Assembly: GCA_032433765.1 (NCBI GenBank)
Contig: JAVIAB010000047.1
Coordinates: 16,161,107-16,225,106 of the forward strand
Source of the DNA: Megaustenia siamemsis
Lineage: Eukaryota; Mollusca; Gastropoda; Stylommatophora; Ariophantidae
Direction of reading: 5' to 3'
Length of the DNA: 64,000 nt
The notes under the pieces are model-generated. The model was given only the letters and a program-made list of their open reading frames with translations, ran no database searches and was not told the origin of the DNA. A program made the translations under genes and the position numbers. Positions 53,251 to 63,764 of the stretch are shown piece after piece. Position 1 is the stretch's first letter. The number at the start of each line of letters is the position of its first letter.

Positions 53251-53870
53251 CGTGTTCTTCTTCTTCTTTCCTTCCTCATTTGCCCTTTAGCGTTGAGAGG
53301 AGATATAATTTGCGGTCTTTTGCTCTTCTGTCCGCCTCTGCTGCTGTTATGTTTCCTAGTGTTTCTAATATTCCGTTAATTCATCTGTTTTCGTGGTGGA
53401 CCCCTGACCCCTGGGGTCTGGTGTTCTCACAACGTTTATTGAAGGCTCGTTGTGTTGTGTTTTGATCTTTCTGCCTTGTCACGTGGCAAAATCATTTTAT
53501 CTGTTGTTTTCTTATATATTATATGGCGGAGGTTATTTCTAGCTTTCTTCCCAGTTCTTCATTTCTGATCTTATCTCTCAGGCTGTTTCCTGTCATTCAT
53601 CTAACACATTTCATCTCTGTACATGTTATTTTTCTTATTGTTCTTGCATGTAAGTTCCAGGACTGGCATTGGTAGCACAACGTTGGGATGAAGATTGTAT
53701 TGTTGAATGCCCGTTTTGCCTCTAGAATTATTTCGTTGTTGGAAAATAGTGGTGATAGCTGTCCAGTGATTTGACAAGCTTTGTTGCATCTTGAGTCTAT
53801 TTCTGCTGTTTGTGAGTTGTCGTTATTCCTCGTGTTGAGTGATGTAAACTTAGATAAACCTGCTACACTG
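53251..53870 (-). mobile_element. LINE (family B) C-terminal region, upstream of TMTC2
   Basis: Minus frame 53986-53597 encodes FTSLNTRNNDNSQTAEIDSR, QITGQLSPLFSNNEI, NTIFIPTLCYQCQSWNLHAR and ITCTEMKCVR, homologous to 52260-52500. 3' end near 53256 as CCTTCCTCATTTGCCCTTTA. It converges with 52225-52858 across exon 1. Confidence 0.82.
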
Positions 53871-53924
53871 GATCTCCAACTTCGAGCCTCAGACAACCAT
53901 AGACATGAACTGCTGTGATGAGTG

Positions 53925-54305
53925 CAACATTCTATGGGAGATCTGGCTAGGGACGGATTATTTCCGACGGGCTGTGATGAGTGCAACGTTCTGTGGAAGA
54001 TATGGCTAGAGTTAGGGATTATTTTCGACAGGATGTGAAGAGTGCAACATTCTGTTGGAGATGTGACTAGAGACAGGGATTATTTCCAACGGGCTGTGAA
54101 GAGTGCAACTTTCAGTGGAAGATCTTGCTAGAAACAGGGATTATTTCCACTGGGCTGTGAAGAGTGCAACTTTCAGTTGATGATATGGCTAGATACAGGG
54201 ATTATTTCCGACGGGCTGTGAAGAGTGCAACATTCTATGGGAGATCTGGCTAGAGACAGGGATTATTTCCGACGGGCTGTGAAGAGTGCAACGTTCTGTA
54301 AAGGT
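53925..54305. repeat. ~60-bp tandem repeat, about 6 copies
   Basis: GACGGGCTGTGAAGAGTGCA, ACATTCTATGGGAGATCTGG and CTAGAGACAGGGATTATTTC. Confidence 0.92.
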
Positions 54306-54685
54306 CAGGCAACTTGATGATCCAAGCCTGTGATTTCACAAAAGTGTGCATTTTGTCACATAGTGGCGCATTTTGCGTGCAATTTGCGCCCACAGAACTT
54401 AACTTGTTTGTTCACTCTGACCGGCTGCTTGACTGGCACAGCCTATTCGATAGGTCATCCTCTTCGCACACCGAACAATCCCACCTGTACTCAGATCTCT
54501 TCTGAAGAATATCCATCAACGTATAGCGACTAACGACACCGGTATTGTGTTGCTTGACAAGTCTTCTTTGGATTCCCGCGTAGCGTTCTCATCTGGTATC
54601 CCCTACTCTGACATGAAGTTCGTTTACGGCTGCATATTCATGGTAATTTTTTTGAGTCGTTTTTACAGTCCTGGGACTGAGGGCA
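54306..54685. other. Unassigned, DR1-like pieces
   Basis: CAACGTATAGCGACTAACGA then CACCGGTATTGTGTTG resembles 24820-24860. No gene. Confidence 0.4.
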
Positions 54686-54689
54686 TTCA

Positions 54690-55010
54690 GAATGTCAAAA
54701 TGGTACATAGCCCTGCCGCACTCAACATCAGCCAAACTAGCAAGTTTGCGAACCATAGCCCTGCCACACTCAATATCAGCCAAACTGGTAAGTTTGCGGT
54801 CCATATCCCTACCGCACTCAACATCGGCCAAACTGGCAAGTGTAATTTTTTCCGAGTGCTGTAAACATACCTCTTCCTCTGAATTGATTCGCTGATTATC
54901 GCCTCGGAAGTTTCCCTCTATAATAATATTCATTTATTATTATTTGTCTCCTTGCGGTCCGTAGCCCAGCCGCACTCAACATCAGCCAAACTGGCAGGTT
55001 TGCCAGCACG
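54690..55010. repeat. ~48-bp tandem repeat, about 4 copies, interrupted by a SINE-D end
   Basis: CCCTGCCGCACTCAACATCA and GCCAAACTGGCAAGTTTGCG recur. 54842-54955 is a SINE-D 3' part (GAGTGCTGTAAACATACCTC, CTATAATAATATTCATTTAT) on the plus strand, after which one more unit follows. Confidence 0.88.
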
Positions 55011-55755
55011 TTTATTACCTCTAATTAACACCCGCGTGCCTAGGCACGGAAATGAAGCAAACATTTCTTAGAATAATCCTCCATAGAGACTGACTACTGG
55101 CACAGTCCCTCGTGTTGGCATCTACTATTGCTGATATATATTATGTTGTGCTGTTATGTTATATTATGTTAAAATAATCATCACTGCACTCCGGACACAT
55201 CCATAGGTGTTCCGATCTTCTCAAAAAGCTGAGAACCTCCGAAGAAAACTTTGACCTACGTACACGAACTCCGTTGCAGGCCCCGAGAGGAATCCGTGCT
55301 AAATTATACGGATGTGTTACTGGTCAGATTTTCCCACATGAATCCTAACTTAATAGTATCATCGCCTTTTGGGTTATAGAGTCGCATGGTGTCAGATCTG
55401 ACACGCCATGAAAGAGACGTCACAGCTGGCTCATGCCATTGACAGGTTGCTGTTGTTATCCAATCTATCATGTGAGCGATACTGCTGCCCACTTGTCTTG
55501 TTAGTGCGTTCTCATTGATCGATACTGATCCATTCCTTCAAGACTTTCTCCCATCTTTTCATACTCATCCTCTTTACTACCTTGTACATTATTACAAGCT
55601 ACTTGTCCAACCAATTCTTATCGTTCACTTGTCAATTGGCTTGAGTTCGTATTGTTGTTGGTTTACGACAAAGATGTGTTATATGCACCTTTCGGCCCAA
55701 CACATCCAATAGTGGATACATTTGCTTAGTTTTACCCAGGCAGCCGTAATTTTAG
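55011..55755. other. Unassigned, with a DR1 scrap near 55690
   Basis: TTTCGGCCCAACACATCCAA is DR1-like. No supported gene. Confidence 0.4.
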
Positions 55756-57200
55756 CCTAGTCTTTTTTTTTTTTTTTTTACTTTTCATTGCCAACGGTTC
55801 TTTAACATGCGCACATGCACAGGGGATCTTATTTTTTCGCCGTTTTCCGAGAGAGCTAGGCTCTGATCTCGCTACACAGAGACAAGGGATGGGTAAAGTC
55901 ACGAAGAGACGAAGGGAGGGTAAAGCCATGAAGAAACTAGGGGAGGGTAAAGGCATGAGGAAACCAGAGGAGGGTAAAGCCATGAAGAAACCAGGGGAGG
56001 GTAAAGCCATGAAGAAACCAGGGGAGGGTAAAGCCATGAAGAAACCAGGGAAGGGTAAAGCCATGAAGAAACCAGGGGAGGGTAAAGCCATGAAGAAACC
56101 AGGAGAGGGTAAAGTCATGAAGAAACCAGGGGAGGGTAAAGCCATGAAGAAACCAGGAGAGGGTAAAGTCATGAAGAAACCAGGAGAGGGTAAAGCCATG
56201 AAGAAACCAGGAGAGGGTAAAGCCATGAAGAAACCAGGAGAGGGTAAAGTCATGAAGAAACCAGGAGAGTGTAAAGCCATGAAGAAACCAGGAGAGGGTA
56301 AAGTCATGAAGAAACCAGGAGAGGGTAAAGCCATGAAGAAACCAGGAGAGGGTAAAGCCATGAAGAAACCAGGAGAGGGTAAAGCCATGAAGAAACCAGG
56401 AGAGGGTAAAGTCATGAAGAAACCAGGAGAGGGTAAAGCCATGAAGAAACCAGGAGAGGGTAAAGTCATGAAGAAACCAGGAGAGGGTAAAGCCATGAAG
56501 AAACCAGGAGAGGGTAAAGTCATGAAGAAACCAGGAGAGGGTAAAGTCATGAAGAAACCAGGGGAGGGTAAAGTCATGAAGAAACCAGGAGAGGGTAAAG
56601 CCATGAAGAAACCAGGAGAGGGTAAAGCCATGAAGAAACCAGGAGAGGGTAACGCCATGAAGAAACCAGGAGAGGGTAAAGCCATGAAGAAACCAGGAGA
56701 GGGTAAAGTCATGAAGAAACCAGGAGAAGGTAAAGCCATGAAGAAACCAGGAGAGGGTAAAGTCATGAAGAAACCAGGGGAGGGTAAAGTCATGAAGAAA
56801 CCAGGGGAGGGTAAAGTCATGAAGAAACCAGAGAAGGGTAAAGCCATGAAGAAACCAGGAGAGGGTAAAGCCATGAAGAAACCAGGAGAGGGTAAAGCCA
56901 TGAAGAAACCAGGAGAGGGTAAAGCAATGAAGAAACCAGGAGAGGGTAAAGCCATGAAGAAACCAGGGGAGGGTAAAGTCATGAAGAAACCAGAGAAGGG
57001 TAAAGCCATGAAGAAACCAGGAGAGGGTAAAGCCATGAAGAAACCAGGAGAGGGTAAAGCCATGAAGAAACCAGAGGATGGTAAAGCTGTGAAAGAAAGA
57101 AAAGTTGAAGAGACAAATTCCCATTGCCTACGGCGGGATTAGAACCCAGGACCTTCTTGACCTGAAACCGGCCTGTTACCTTAGCTCACATAGTCTCCCT
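55756..57200 (-). mobile_element. SINE-C element carrying an internal 27-bp array
   Basis: Minus strand from 57200: CCGGTTTCAGGTCAAGAAGG, TCCTGGGTTCTAATCCCGCC (B box), GGGAATTTGTCTC, then the array, then GTAGCGAGATCAGAGCCTAG, CTCTCTCGGAAAACGGCG and ATGTTAAAGAACCGTTGGCA, ending in a T run on the plus strand. Order and spacing outside the array agree with 21195-21410. Confidence 0.78.
55890..57092. repeat. 27-bp tandem repeat, about 44 copies
   Basis: Plus-strand unit GGTAAAGCCATGAAGAAACC plus AGGAGAG. Inverted, it matches GTTTCCTTGTGGCTTTAATC with TCTCCTG, single copy in the SINE at 21260-21287 (about 22 of 27). Open plus ORF 55889-57142 (KKPGEGKAM repeated) and two minus ORFs result from the 27-bp period; none is called a gene. 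Confidence 0.96.
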
Positions 57201-57309
57201 ATCTCTTAGCTCACATAGTCTCCCTATCTATCTAACAATGCTTTTCTCCCACGTATCTGTCGTTCTCTTTTATGTTCGTACATTCTAACAGGCGTTTAAA
57301 AAAAAAAAA

Positions 57310-57565
57310 AAGGAAAGTGCCACCGTCACGCCAAGTGGCGTATAGGGAATATGGTGGTAGTGGCCATATAATTTACAGACATTCGGCACATGATTTTTGG
57401 GGTAATGTGGTCGGTATTACGCTCGTGCCGCTTTACTTTCCCTGAAAAAAAAATCCGGTACCTATTAAAGGCTGGGTGAACCCGGAAGCCGTCGGTTGGG
57501 ATCGAACCCTACCTCTTGTCCTTTGTAGTCCAGTTCACTAACTACTGAGCTATCGTGGCTCCCAT
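57310..57565 (-). mobile_element. SINE-B copy, full length
   Basis: Minus-strand head GCCACGATAGCTCAGTAGTT ... GTAGGGTTCGATCCCAACCG. Body GGGAAAGTAAAGCGGCACGA, CCGACCACATTACCCCAAAA, CTATACGCCACTTGGCGTGA. T-run tail near 57300. Confidence 0.88.
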
Positions 57566-57834
57566 AATAGGCGTGGATTAACCAAAATAGTATCCTCCAA
57601 CAGACAGCTTTCTTGTCCTATCTCTGATATTTACATTCGATCTCTCTTTCAAGTACACGACTTTCGGCACGATATCATATCATATAGCTTTTCGCATACC
57701 AAATATATCTCACTGTCTAATCTCCACCACTTTCAGTATCACACATTCCATTCCCAGTTTTCTTTTTTTTTTTTAATTTAAATGTATTACTTGACTGGCT
57801 GCTTCTCTGTTGATATATTATCCTCTTTCGTCTG
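57566..57834. other. Unassigned
   Basis: AT-rich; nothing supported. Confidence 0.4.
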
Positions 57835-58070
57835 GTGAATTATTATGCCCCGTTCGTCTGGGTGAATTATTATGCACCGTTCGTCTGGGTGAATTATTAT
57901 GCACCGTTCGTCTGATGAATTATTATGCACCGTTCGTCTGGTGAATTATTATGCCCCGTGCGTGTGGTGAATTATTATGCCCCGTGCGTCTGGTGAATTA
58001 TTATGCCCCGTTCGTCTGGGTGAATTATTATGCACCGTTCGTCTGATGAATTATTATGCCCCGTTCATTG
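57835..58070. repeat. 27-28-bp tandem repeat, about 8 copies
   Basis: CCGTTCGTCTGGGTGAATTA followed by TTATGC, with GTGCGTGTGG variants. Confidence 0.93.
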
Positions 58071-58189
58071 ACATAGACTCAAGATGTTGGGCAGGCATAG
58101 GCAGTTACCTACTCATCGTTGCTTGCTTGCAGGTCTCAGGGTCAACAAACCATATCTGATAAAGATTGTGGCCCACTTACCAGTGATAT

Positions 58190-58300
58190 TTCTGGAAATA
58201 AATTAACTTGTCTGACCAGGCAAATAGAGCTCGAAAGAGAAAGGTAAACTCGGTGCTCCAAAATTGTCATGCTGACGTCGGATGTGTTGGGTCGACGAAA
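58190..58300 (-). repeat. Dispersed repeat DR1 fragment
   Basis: Minus strand has CCAACACATCCGACGTCAGC and TTGCCTGGTCAGACAAG. Confidence 0.55.
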
Positions 58301-58308
58301 GGATAAGT

Positions 58309-58660
58309 TTAGTTTAGCCAACGGATCACCTCACCCTCGTTGCACGTCGAACACGTCCAGAAGAGCTCAGACGTGTGGAGACAGATGAATCCAGTTCTGT
58401 GTTGATTTGTTACTCGTCTGTACTTCCTCACGTAGCACTCTTTTTCTGACATCCCCAGTTTTGACTTGATTTTCGTGCAATCTAACATGGTTGTAGATTC
58501 ATGCCCAAAGGCACAGTGCAAGATAAACCCAATTAATGTCGAAAATAGCAGAAACGTCGCAAAATAAGGGATTGTTCTTCTTCTTGTATCTAGCAGCTGA
58601 AGCCCTAAAACGCCACAGAAAAAGGAGGGTGTTGTCAGTATACGGTGGTGTCTCTAGATA
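58309..58660 (-). CDS. Candidate exon or remnant: hydrophobic leader plus six-cysteine peptide, unidentified
   Basis: Minus-strand frame open from a stop near 58650 to the TAA after GEVIRWLN. It reads PYFATFLLFSTLIGFILHCA, a signal-peptide-like stretch. A polar segment follows, with Cys in LDC, KEC, FICL, FWTC and STC (six including HC). There is no ATG in frame; a plausible acceptor (TTTTCTGTGGCGTTTTAG) sits just upstream, so this could be a terminal exon of another gene. It could equally be chance. No function proposed. Confidence 0.25.
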
Positions 58661-58689
58661 TTTCGTTGCTTGTTTGCTTCTCTCTTTCC

Positions 58690-58945
58690 ATAAATGGAAC
58701 GTATTTCTTTAGCGTATCTGGTTGCTGTTAAAAAGGAAAAGTTTTGGTCTTTGCATGTCTTTTATTCAATCTCTCCATCTTCTCTTTGGTCTTCCTCTTA
58801 TCCTCTGTCTTGATGTTCTTAGATAGAGTGCTGTTGATGACATTTGGTCTTGTTTCATTCTAACTATATCGTTGGATATCATTCTCGTGGAAGTTTTCTT
58901 TGTTTGTGTCTATTGTGATCCCATGGAGAATGTTTGAAGCAATAT
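58690..58945 (-). mobile_element. LINE C-terminal remnant
   Basis: Minus frame reads STRMISNDIVRMKQDQMSS then RQRIRGRPKRRWRD, the basic GRPKRRW motif of animal LINEs. Confidence 0.65.
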
Positions 58946-59695
58946 AGTGTCTACATAAGATAGAAATGATCTTATGACAGACCTAGCAAGTCAACGCTAT
59001 CTGTCCTATGTAGTATTTATAAAATAATCGTGAGTTATTTCTTAGAAAAGGAGGATTATTATGTGAAGTGAAAGTCTAACAACATGACAGAAACCGGTGT
59101 TGTTAACAAGAAGTGAATTGATAATAAAGGTCTAGGCCTGGGATAAGACGAAGTATCGGTTGATCTTTCAGCCTTTCTGGTCAGAGGCCTTATCATCCAT
59201 GGCTTTTGGTTTAGTAATCTTCTGTTGTGTAAAAACATGCTTATACTGATACAACTAAAGCTGCGAGGGGTGGGGGACAGTCACACGTCCAGACAGTCGG
59301 AGCATGATAGCCATAGCGGACAGTCAAATTAAGATAAGGGAAATTAAATACAAATCCTGTCAGGAAGGAATTCTTAAAATAATGAGAATAGAATAGTAGG
59401 AGAGACGGCTCTGTCTACAATCTATTGCTGCCATGCGGGAAGGTCAATAAAGAAGAAAGAATAGGAAGCAGTCACAAACAAATGCGTACTTAAGTCGGAT
59501 GCACTGGGCGTTAGATACACACCACATTGCAGAGTGAACATGGTTAAAAGAATAAATATATGAAGAATATATGTTCTGATGATGACGTCGCTGGAGCCAA
59601 GACGCCAGACAGCATTTGTGCTGAAACCAGTCAGCGACTCATCGCGTCAATACCAGCAAAACAGAACTGATCAAGATCCCACTATGCATCTCTGT
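58946..59695. other. Unassigned
   Basis: No ORF, array or recognised repeat. Confidence 0.4.
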
Positions 59696-59699
59696 GGTA

Positions 59700-59900
59700 G
59701 ATCTGGAAACAGAATAGCCGGCCTGGGCAAACGAACAGAGATCAAAGAGGGAAGGTAACCAGATACCTAAAATAGCTGTGCTGAAGTCGGATATGCACGC
59801 TAGGTCCAAAGCATGCAGGTATCGCAGCTTACAACCACTATATAACTCAACTATGACTGAGTAATATGTTTTTAAAGGGCGGATAATGAAGAGAGTGATC
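59700..59900 (-). repeat. Dispersed repeat DR1 copy
   Basis: AGATCAAAGAGGGAAGGTAA and GTGCTGAAGTCGGATATGCA match the inverse of DR1 and the segment at 51980. Confidence 0.65.
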
Positions 59901-59924
59901 GCCGGGGAACACAGGAGAAGACAT

Positions 59925-60165
59925 AAATAACTAAACTACTGATGTAATTAAATACTTAACATAAATATAACTAACATAACTAAACAGTTAACGTAAATAT
60001 AATTAACTAACCAACCAACCAACTAACGTAACTAAACAGTTAACGTAAATATAATTAACTAACCAACCAACGTAACTAAACAGTTAACGTAAATATAATT
60101 AACCTACCAACCAACAAACAAGTAAATACTTAATGCATAACTTTCTAGATATAATATAACCAAAC
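59925..60165. repeat. AACTAACC-rich tandem repeat, first segment
   Basis: ACTAAACAGTTAACGTAAAT and ATAATTAACTAACCAACC recur every ~45-55 bp. Continues at 60545 after a LINE insertion. Confidence 0.88.
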
Positions 60166-60169
60166 TGCC

Positions 60170-60544
60170 TTTCTTTCCTTCCTCATTTGCCCCTCGGCAT
60201 CAATGGGAGATATGGTTCGCGATTTCTTGACCTTCTATTGGCCTCTTCTGCTGCTATACCTCCGAGTGTTTCTATAGTTCTCCGTTTATCCACCTTTTTC
60301 TTGGTCGACCACTTGGTCTGTTCTAGTATCATTTGTTGGTAACTAGTTGTAATAAATTTAGTTCTTTATGTCTTAAGGTCCGAACCACTTGATCTGATGT
60401 CGCTGATGTATTCAATAATTGGTTCCGTTCCTAGTCACTTTCGTAACTCTTCGTTTCTGATCTCTCAAGTTGTTTCCTGCCATGCGTCTGATACACTTCA
60501 TTTCTGTGGTGGTTATTTTTCTAATAGTTCTTGGGTCTAACTTA
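60170..60544 (-). mobile_element. LINE (family B) fragment inserted in the array
   Basis: Plus strand begins TTTCCTTCCTCATTTGCCCC (3' end) and carries TCCACCTTTTTCTTGGTCGA and ATACACTTCATTTCTGTGGT, parallel to 53270-53620. Confidence 0.8.
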
Positions 60545-60913
60545 AAGAAAATATATCGCAACTAACTAACCAACCAACATAACTAAATACTTAACGTATG
60601 TAAATTAACTAACCAACATAACTAAATACTTAAAGTATATAACGCAACTAATAACTAACCAACATAACTAAATACTTAACGTATATAACTCAACTAACAA
60701 CTAACCAACATAACTAAATACTTAATGCACATAACTCAACTAACAACTAAGCAACACAACTAAATACTTAACATATATAACTCAACTAACCAATATATCT
60801 AAATACTTAACGTATATAACTCAACAAATAACTAAATCCTTAACGTATATAACTCAACTAACAACTAACCAACATAAGTAAATACTTAATGCATATAACT
60901 CAACTAACAACTA
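60545..60913. repeat. AACTAACC-rich tandem repeat, second segment
   Basis: AACTAAATACTTAACGTATA and TAACTCAACTAACAACTAAC per ~45-bp unit. Interrupted by the transposon at 60914; a last piece lies at 63029-63060. Confidence 0.9.
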
Positions 60914-63028
60914 TAGCTTGTTTCATAAGTCGTGCCCAACTTTAAAAATCAATATCTTTTAAACCGCTATTTGTAATGTTTTCAAAATTTGCATGTAAAG
61001 TTATAATGATTAGAACCCAACAGGGAATTAATTTCATTAAAAACAAACATTTGGTTATTATTATTGCTTATTTGATTTATATAAATTTATAACGACCCAT
61101 TGATGTAGTCAAAACTTAGTGTTTACAGTATTTAAGTTAAAAATAGCGATTACAAATCCATACACGCTCAAATTTACGATTTTGCACGCTTTCCGCGTGA
61201 GTTGTCTGACACAATTAGACACTTGTAGTAAACACGAGACATTGTGTGTTCCATTTCCGTTAATTCAGCGGCGTAACGTGGAACAATAACATTTATCATG
61301 AGTCTTAAAATGAAATTCTGCAGTTTACAAAACATCGCAATAAAAATGTATGACTATTTTTGCAAAGAGGCTAAACGAGGAAGATTATTTCATTCTTTAG
61401 AAAACCCTGAGAATAGGACAAGACACATTTTGGATTTATGTAAACGGTCATTTAATCGCTGGATTCAAGCACGTGACCGTCAATGTTCCAAATATACAAA
61501 ATCACAAGGAAGAGCAAAAATGTTGGATAATTTCGACAGTGAACTTATTAGAAGTGAAATTCGCAAAATGTTGGGTATGAATGAAACTGTTACAATAAGA
61601 AAATTAAAAGTATTGCTGAAAAAGAACAACAGTATTGAAATATCAAAGTCTACATTATGGAGGAATGTGAGAGCTGCAGGCTTTACATTCAGAAAGTATT
61701 CCAATGGACGAAACATCATCTGTGAGAAGCCACATATAGTAGTCATGAGAAGCAAGTACTTACGTGAAGTAAAAGAGGTGCGCAAGCAAGGTTATGATAT
61801 TGTGTACTTGGATGAAACATGGATCAATGCTCACCACACTAACCAAAGGGAATGGCAGTCATCAGATGGAAAGATTAAGAGATTAATACCTAGCAGCAAA
61901 GGACAGCGCTTGATAATTGCTCATGCAGGTAGTCGACAACATGGACTAATACAGAATGCACAGCTCATTTTTCTTTCAAAATCCATAGACAATCGGGATT
62001 ATCACTCTGAGGTGAATGGTCACATATTTAGACATTGGATTGAAAATTCTGTTCTCCCAGCACTAGATCGACCATCTTGCCTAATAATGGACAATGCAGC
62101 GTACCACAACATTGTTGCACTTGAAGATAAAGTCCCGACGTCATCCAGTACAAAAGATGCTATTAAGATATGGCTCACAAAGGAGCACATACAATTTAAT
62201 AACATGTACTTAAAACCTGAATTACTATCTCTAGTAAAGCAAAAGCAGAGGACAAAGATTTTTCAAATAGATAAGATTATCCAAGAGCACGGTCATATAA
62301 GTTTGAGGCTGCCACCTTACCATGCTCATTTAAATCCAATAGAACTAATCTGGGCAAAATTAAAAGGACAAGTGGCAGATGAAAATACAACATTCAAAAT
62401 ATGCGATGTAAAGACTCTTGCTAATCTCGCTTTATTAAATATAGACAAAGATTATTGGGCTAAATGTGAAGACCACGTCTTAAAACAGGAAGAGGAATAT
62501 TGGAAAAATGATGGTTTGTGGAATGTTCAACCCCAAACAGTTATTAATCTTTTAGACTCGTCTGATTCAGAATGAAAGTATATAGCCCCCACAATGTTGG
62601 CCCTATATTACCTTAAATTATTTCAACAAACGGTCCTTTTCAGGACCACACAACTATGAAAATTGGACATGCAGGTATACCTTGATATTATTATCGTCCG
62701 TCCTCGAACTGAGCAGACAATAATTCTCCTGGTGTTTTGTTTTATCCAGTTATTTCCCCATTACGGCCACGCCTTTACCTAGTGAAAATTAATCGTAGAC
62801 CATCAACTACGGTAATTTCTATTCTTTAGGGCTTCACAATTTACAATTTTGATAAACATCAAAGAAATATCGCCGCTTTAAGAAAACTGCAGCTGCAAGA
62901 TATTTGTTAAATATACATTTAAAGGGTCTTTTGCATTCTAATAACATTTGGAAAATTTCAAAAGTAGTTAACAAACGGTTAGAGAGTAATAGCGTTTTGA
63001 AGTTGGGCAAATGTTTTGAAACGAGCTA
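60914..63028 (+). mobile_element. Complete Tc1/mariner-superfamily transposon with TIRs and TA target duplication
   Basis: 2115 bp flanked by TA (60912-60913, 63029-63030). Left end TAGCTTGTTTCATAAGTCGT and GCCCAACTTTAAAA; right end inverted TAGCTCGTTTCAAAACATTT and GCCCAACTTCAAAA. TIRs are about 34 bp with several mismatches. Rejoining the flanks gives AACAACTAACCAACA, the unit sequence of the host array, so the empty site is visible. Carries one intact ORF. Confidence 0.93.
61298..62575 (+). CDS. DDE transposase, IS630-Tc1-mariner superfamily, long second spacing
   Basis: 425 residues, uninterrupted, in the only complete transposon of the window. The N-terminal half has helix-turn-helix-like DNA-binding sequence: VTIRKLKVLLKKNN then SKSTLWRNVRAAGFTF (about 98-131). 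Catalytic residues are visible: D172 in YLDETWIN, D265 in IMDNAAYHN and E349 in HAHLNPIELIWAKLKG, with PPYHAHLNPIE typical of this superfamily. D265 to E349 leaves 83 residues between, far more than the 34-41 of classic Tc1/mariner. From memory a DD82E group named Sailor has a similar spacing; membership is unverified. The acidic end is SSDSE. Start chosen as the first ATG of the frame; the ORF sits about 385 bp inside the left TIR. Intact residues suggest recent or current activity. Confidence 0.93.
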   Translation: MSLKMKFCSLQNIAIKMYDYFCKEAKRGRLFHSLENPENRTRHILDLCKRSFNRWIQARDRQCSKYTKSQGRAKMLDNFDSELIRSEIRKMLGMNETVTIRKLKVLLKKNNSIEISKSTLWRNVRAAGFTFRKYSNGRNIICEKPHIVVMRSKYLREVKEVRKQGYDIVYLDETWINAHHTNQREWQSSDGKIKRLIPSSKGQRLIIAHAGSRQHGLIQNAQLIFLSKSIDNRDYHSEVNGHIFRHWIENSVLPALDRPSCLIMDNAAYHNIVALEDKVPTSSSTKDAIKIWLTKEHIQFNNMYLKPELLSLVKQKQRTKIFQIDKIIQEHGHISLRLPPYHAHLNPIELIWAKLKGQVADENTTFKICDVKTLANLALLNIDKDYWAKCEDHVLKQEEEYWKNDGLWNVQPQTVINLLDSSDSE

Positions 63029-63060
63029 TAACCAACAAATAACGTTAACGTAAATAAATT

Positions 63061-63394
63061 CGCAAAGAGCTCAACAGATGCTGATGGTCGAGACCAAAAC
63101 AGGACCGGAAATAGTACAAGAAGAAAGACCGGTTTAGCGTGTGTAACGACCTAAAAGTAATAGAAGGCGGAACGGAGTTATTTGTTTGTCACTGTCAGCA
63201 GAATTGACAAAAGATAACCTTGTAATTGGCGGTGACACTTATCAACGCAACAGGTTGATCCAGTTAGGCCTGGTAATCAGGAGATAACAATGTGGGAAAA
63301 CTTGTTTCTGGGCCGACGTCATAGCACCACGATTTATGATCACTCAATTTTCGTTTGTTTGTTTTGCTGTTGAATATTCTTCTTCGTCGCAAAG
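63061..63394. other. Unassigned
   Basis: No supported feature. Confidence 0.4.
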
Positions 63395-63725
63395 ATGCAT
63401 TGTGTTGTAGAAGAATGCTGAGAATACCATGGGCAGCTAAGAAGAGTAATGAAAACACGTTTTGAAAGAGGCCACAGCAAAAAGAGAGATAATTTTCAAT
63501 ATTAAAAACAATCATCGTTCTTTGGCCATGTAATGAAAAGGTAAGAGCTGGAATATATTGTGACAGCTGGGAACATCGAGGGACGAAGTAATAGAGGGAA
63601 GCAAAGAGAAAAGATACCAGACAGCCTAAGTAAAATGACAGAAGGTCAACAACAGGAAAAATAAATAACTGTCAAGATCGAAAGTTGTGGAGAGACATGA
63701 TCACCTACACCAGCACTTGATACTG
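63395..63725 (+). mobile_element. LINE (family A) C-terminal remnant
   Basis: AGAATACCATGGGCAGCTAA, GAGGCCACAGCAAAAAGAGA and GACATGATCACCTACACCAG match the inverse of 40700-41040. Many stops. Confidence 0.7.
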
Positions 63726-63764
63726 ATACTTGATAATGATGGTTGTGTCGTTTCTTCTTCTTCT

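Noticed and set aside
55889..57142. 417-codon lysine-rich ORF (KKPGEGKAM repeats), reminiscent of histone-H1-like tails
   Set aside because: It is the 27-bp array inside a SINE; two minus-strand frames are also open, and the end runs into SINE sequence.
61480..61785. Minus-strand ORF within the transposon
   Set aside because: Antisense of the transposase coding sequence.
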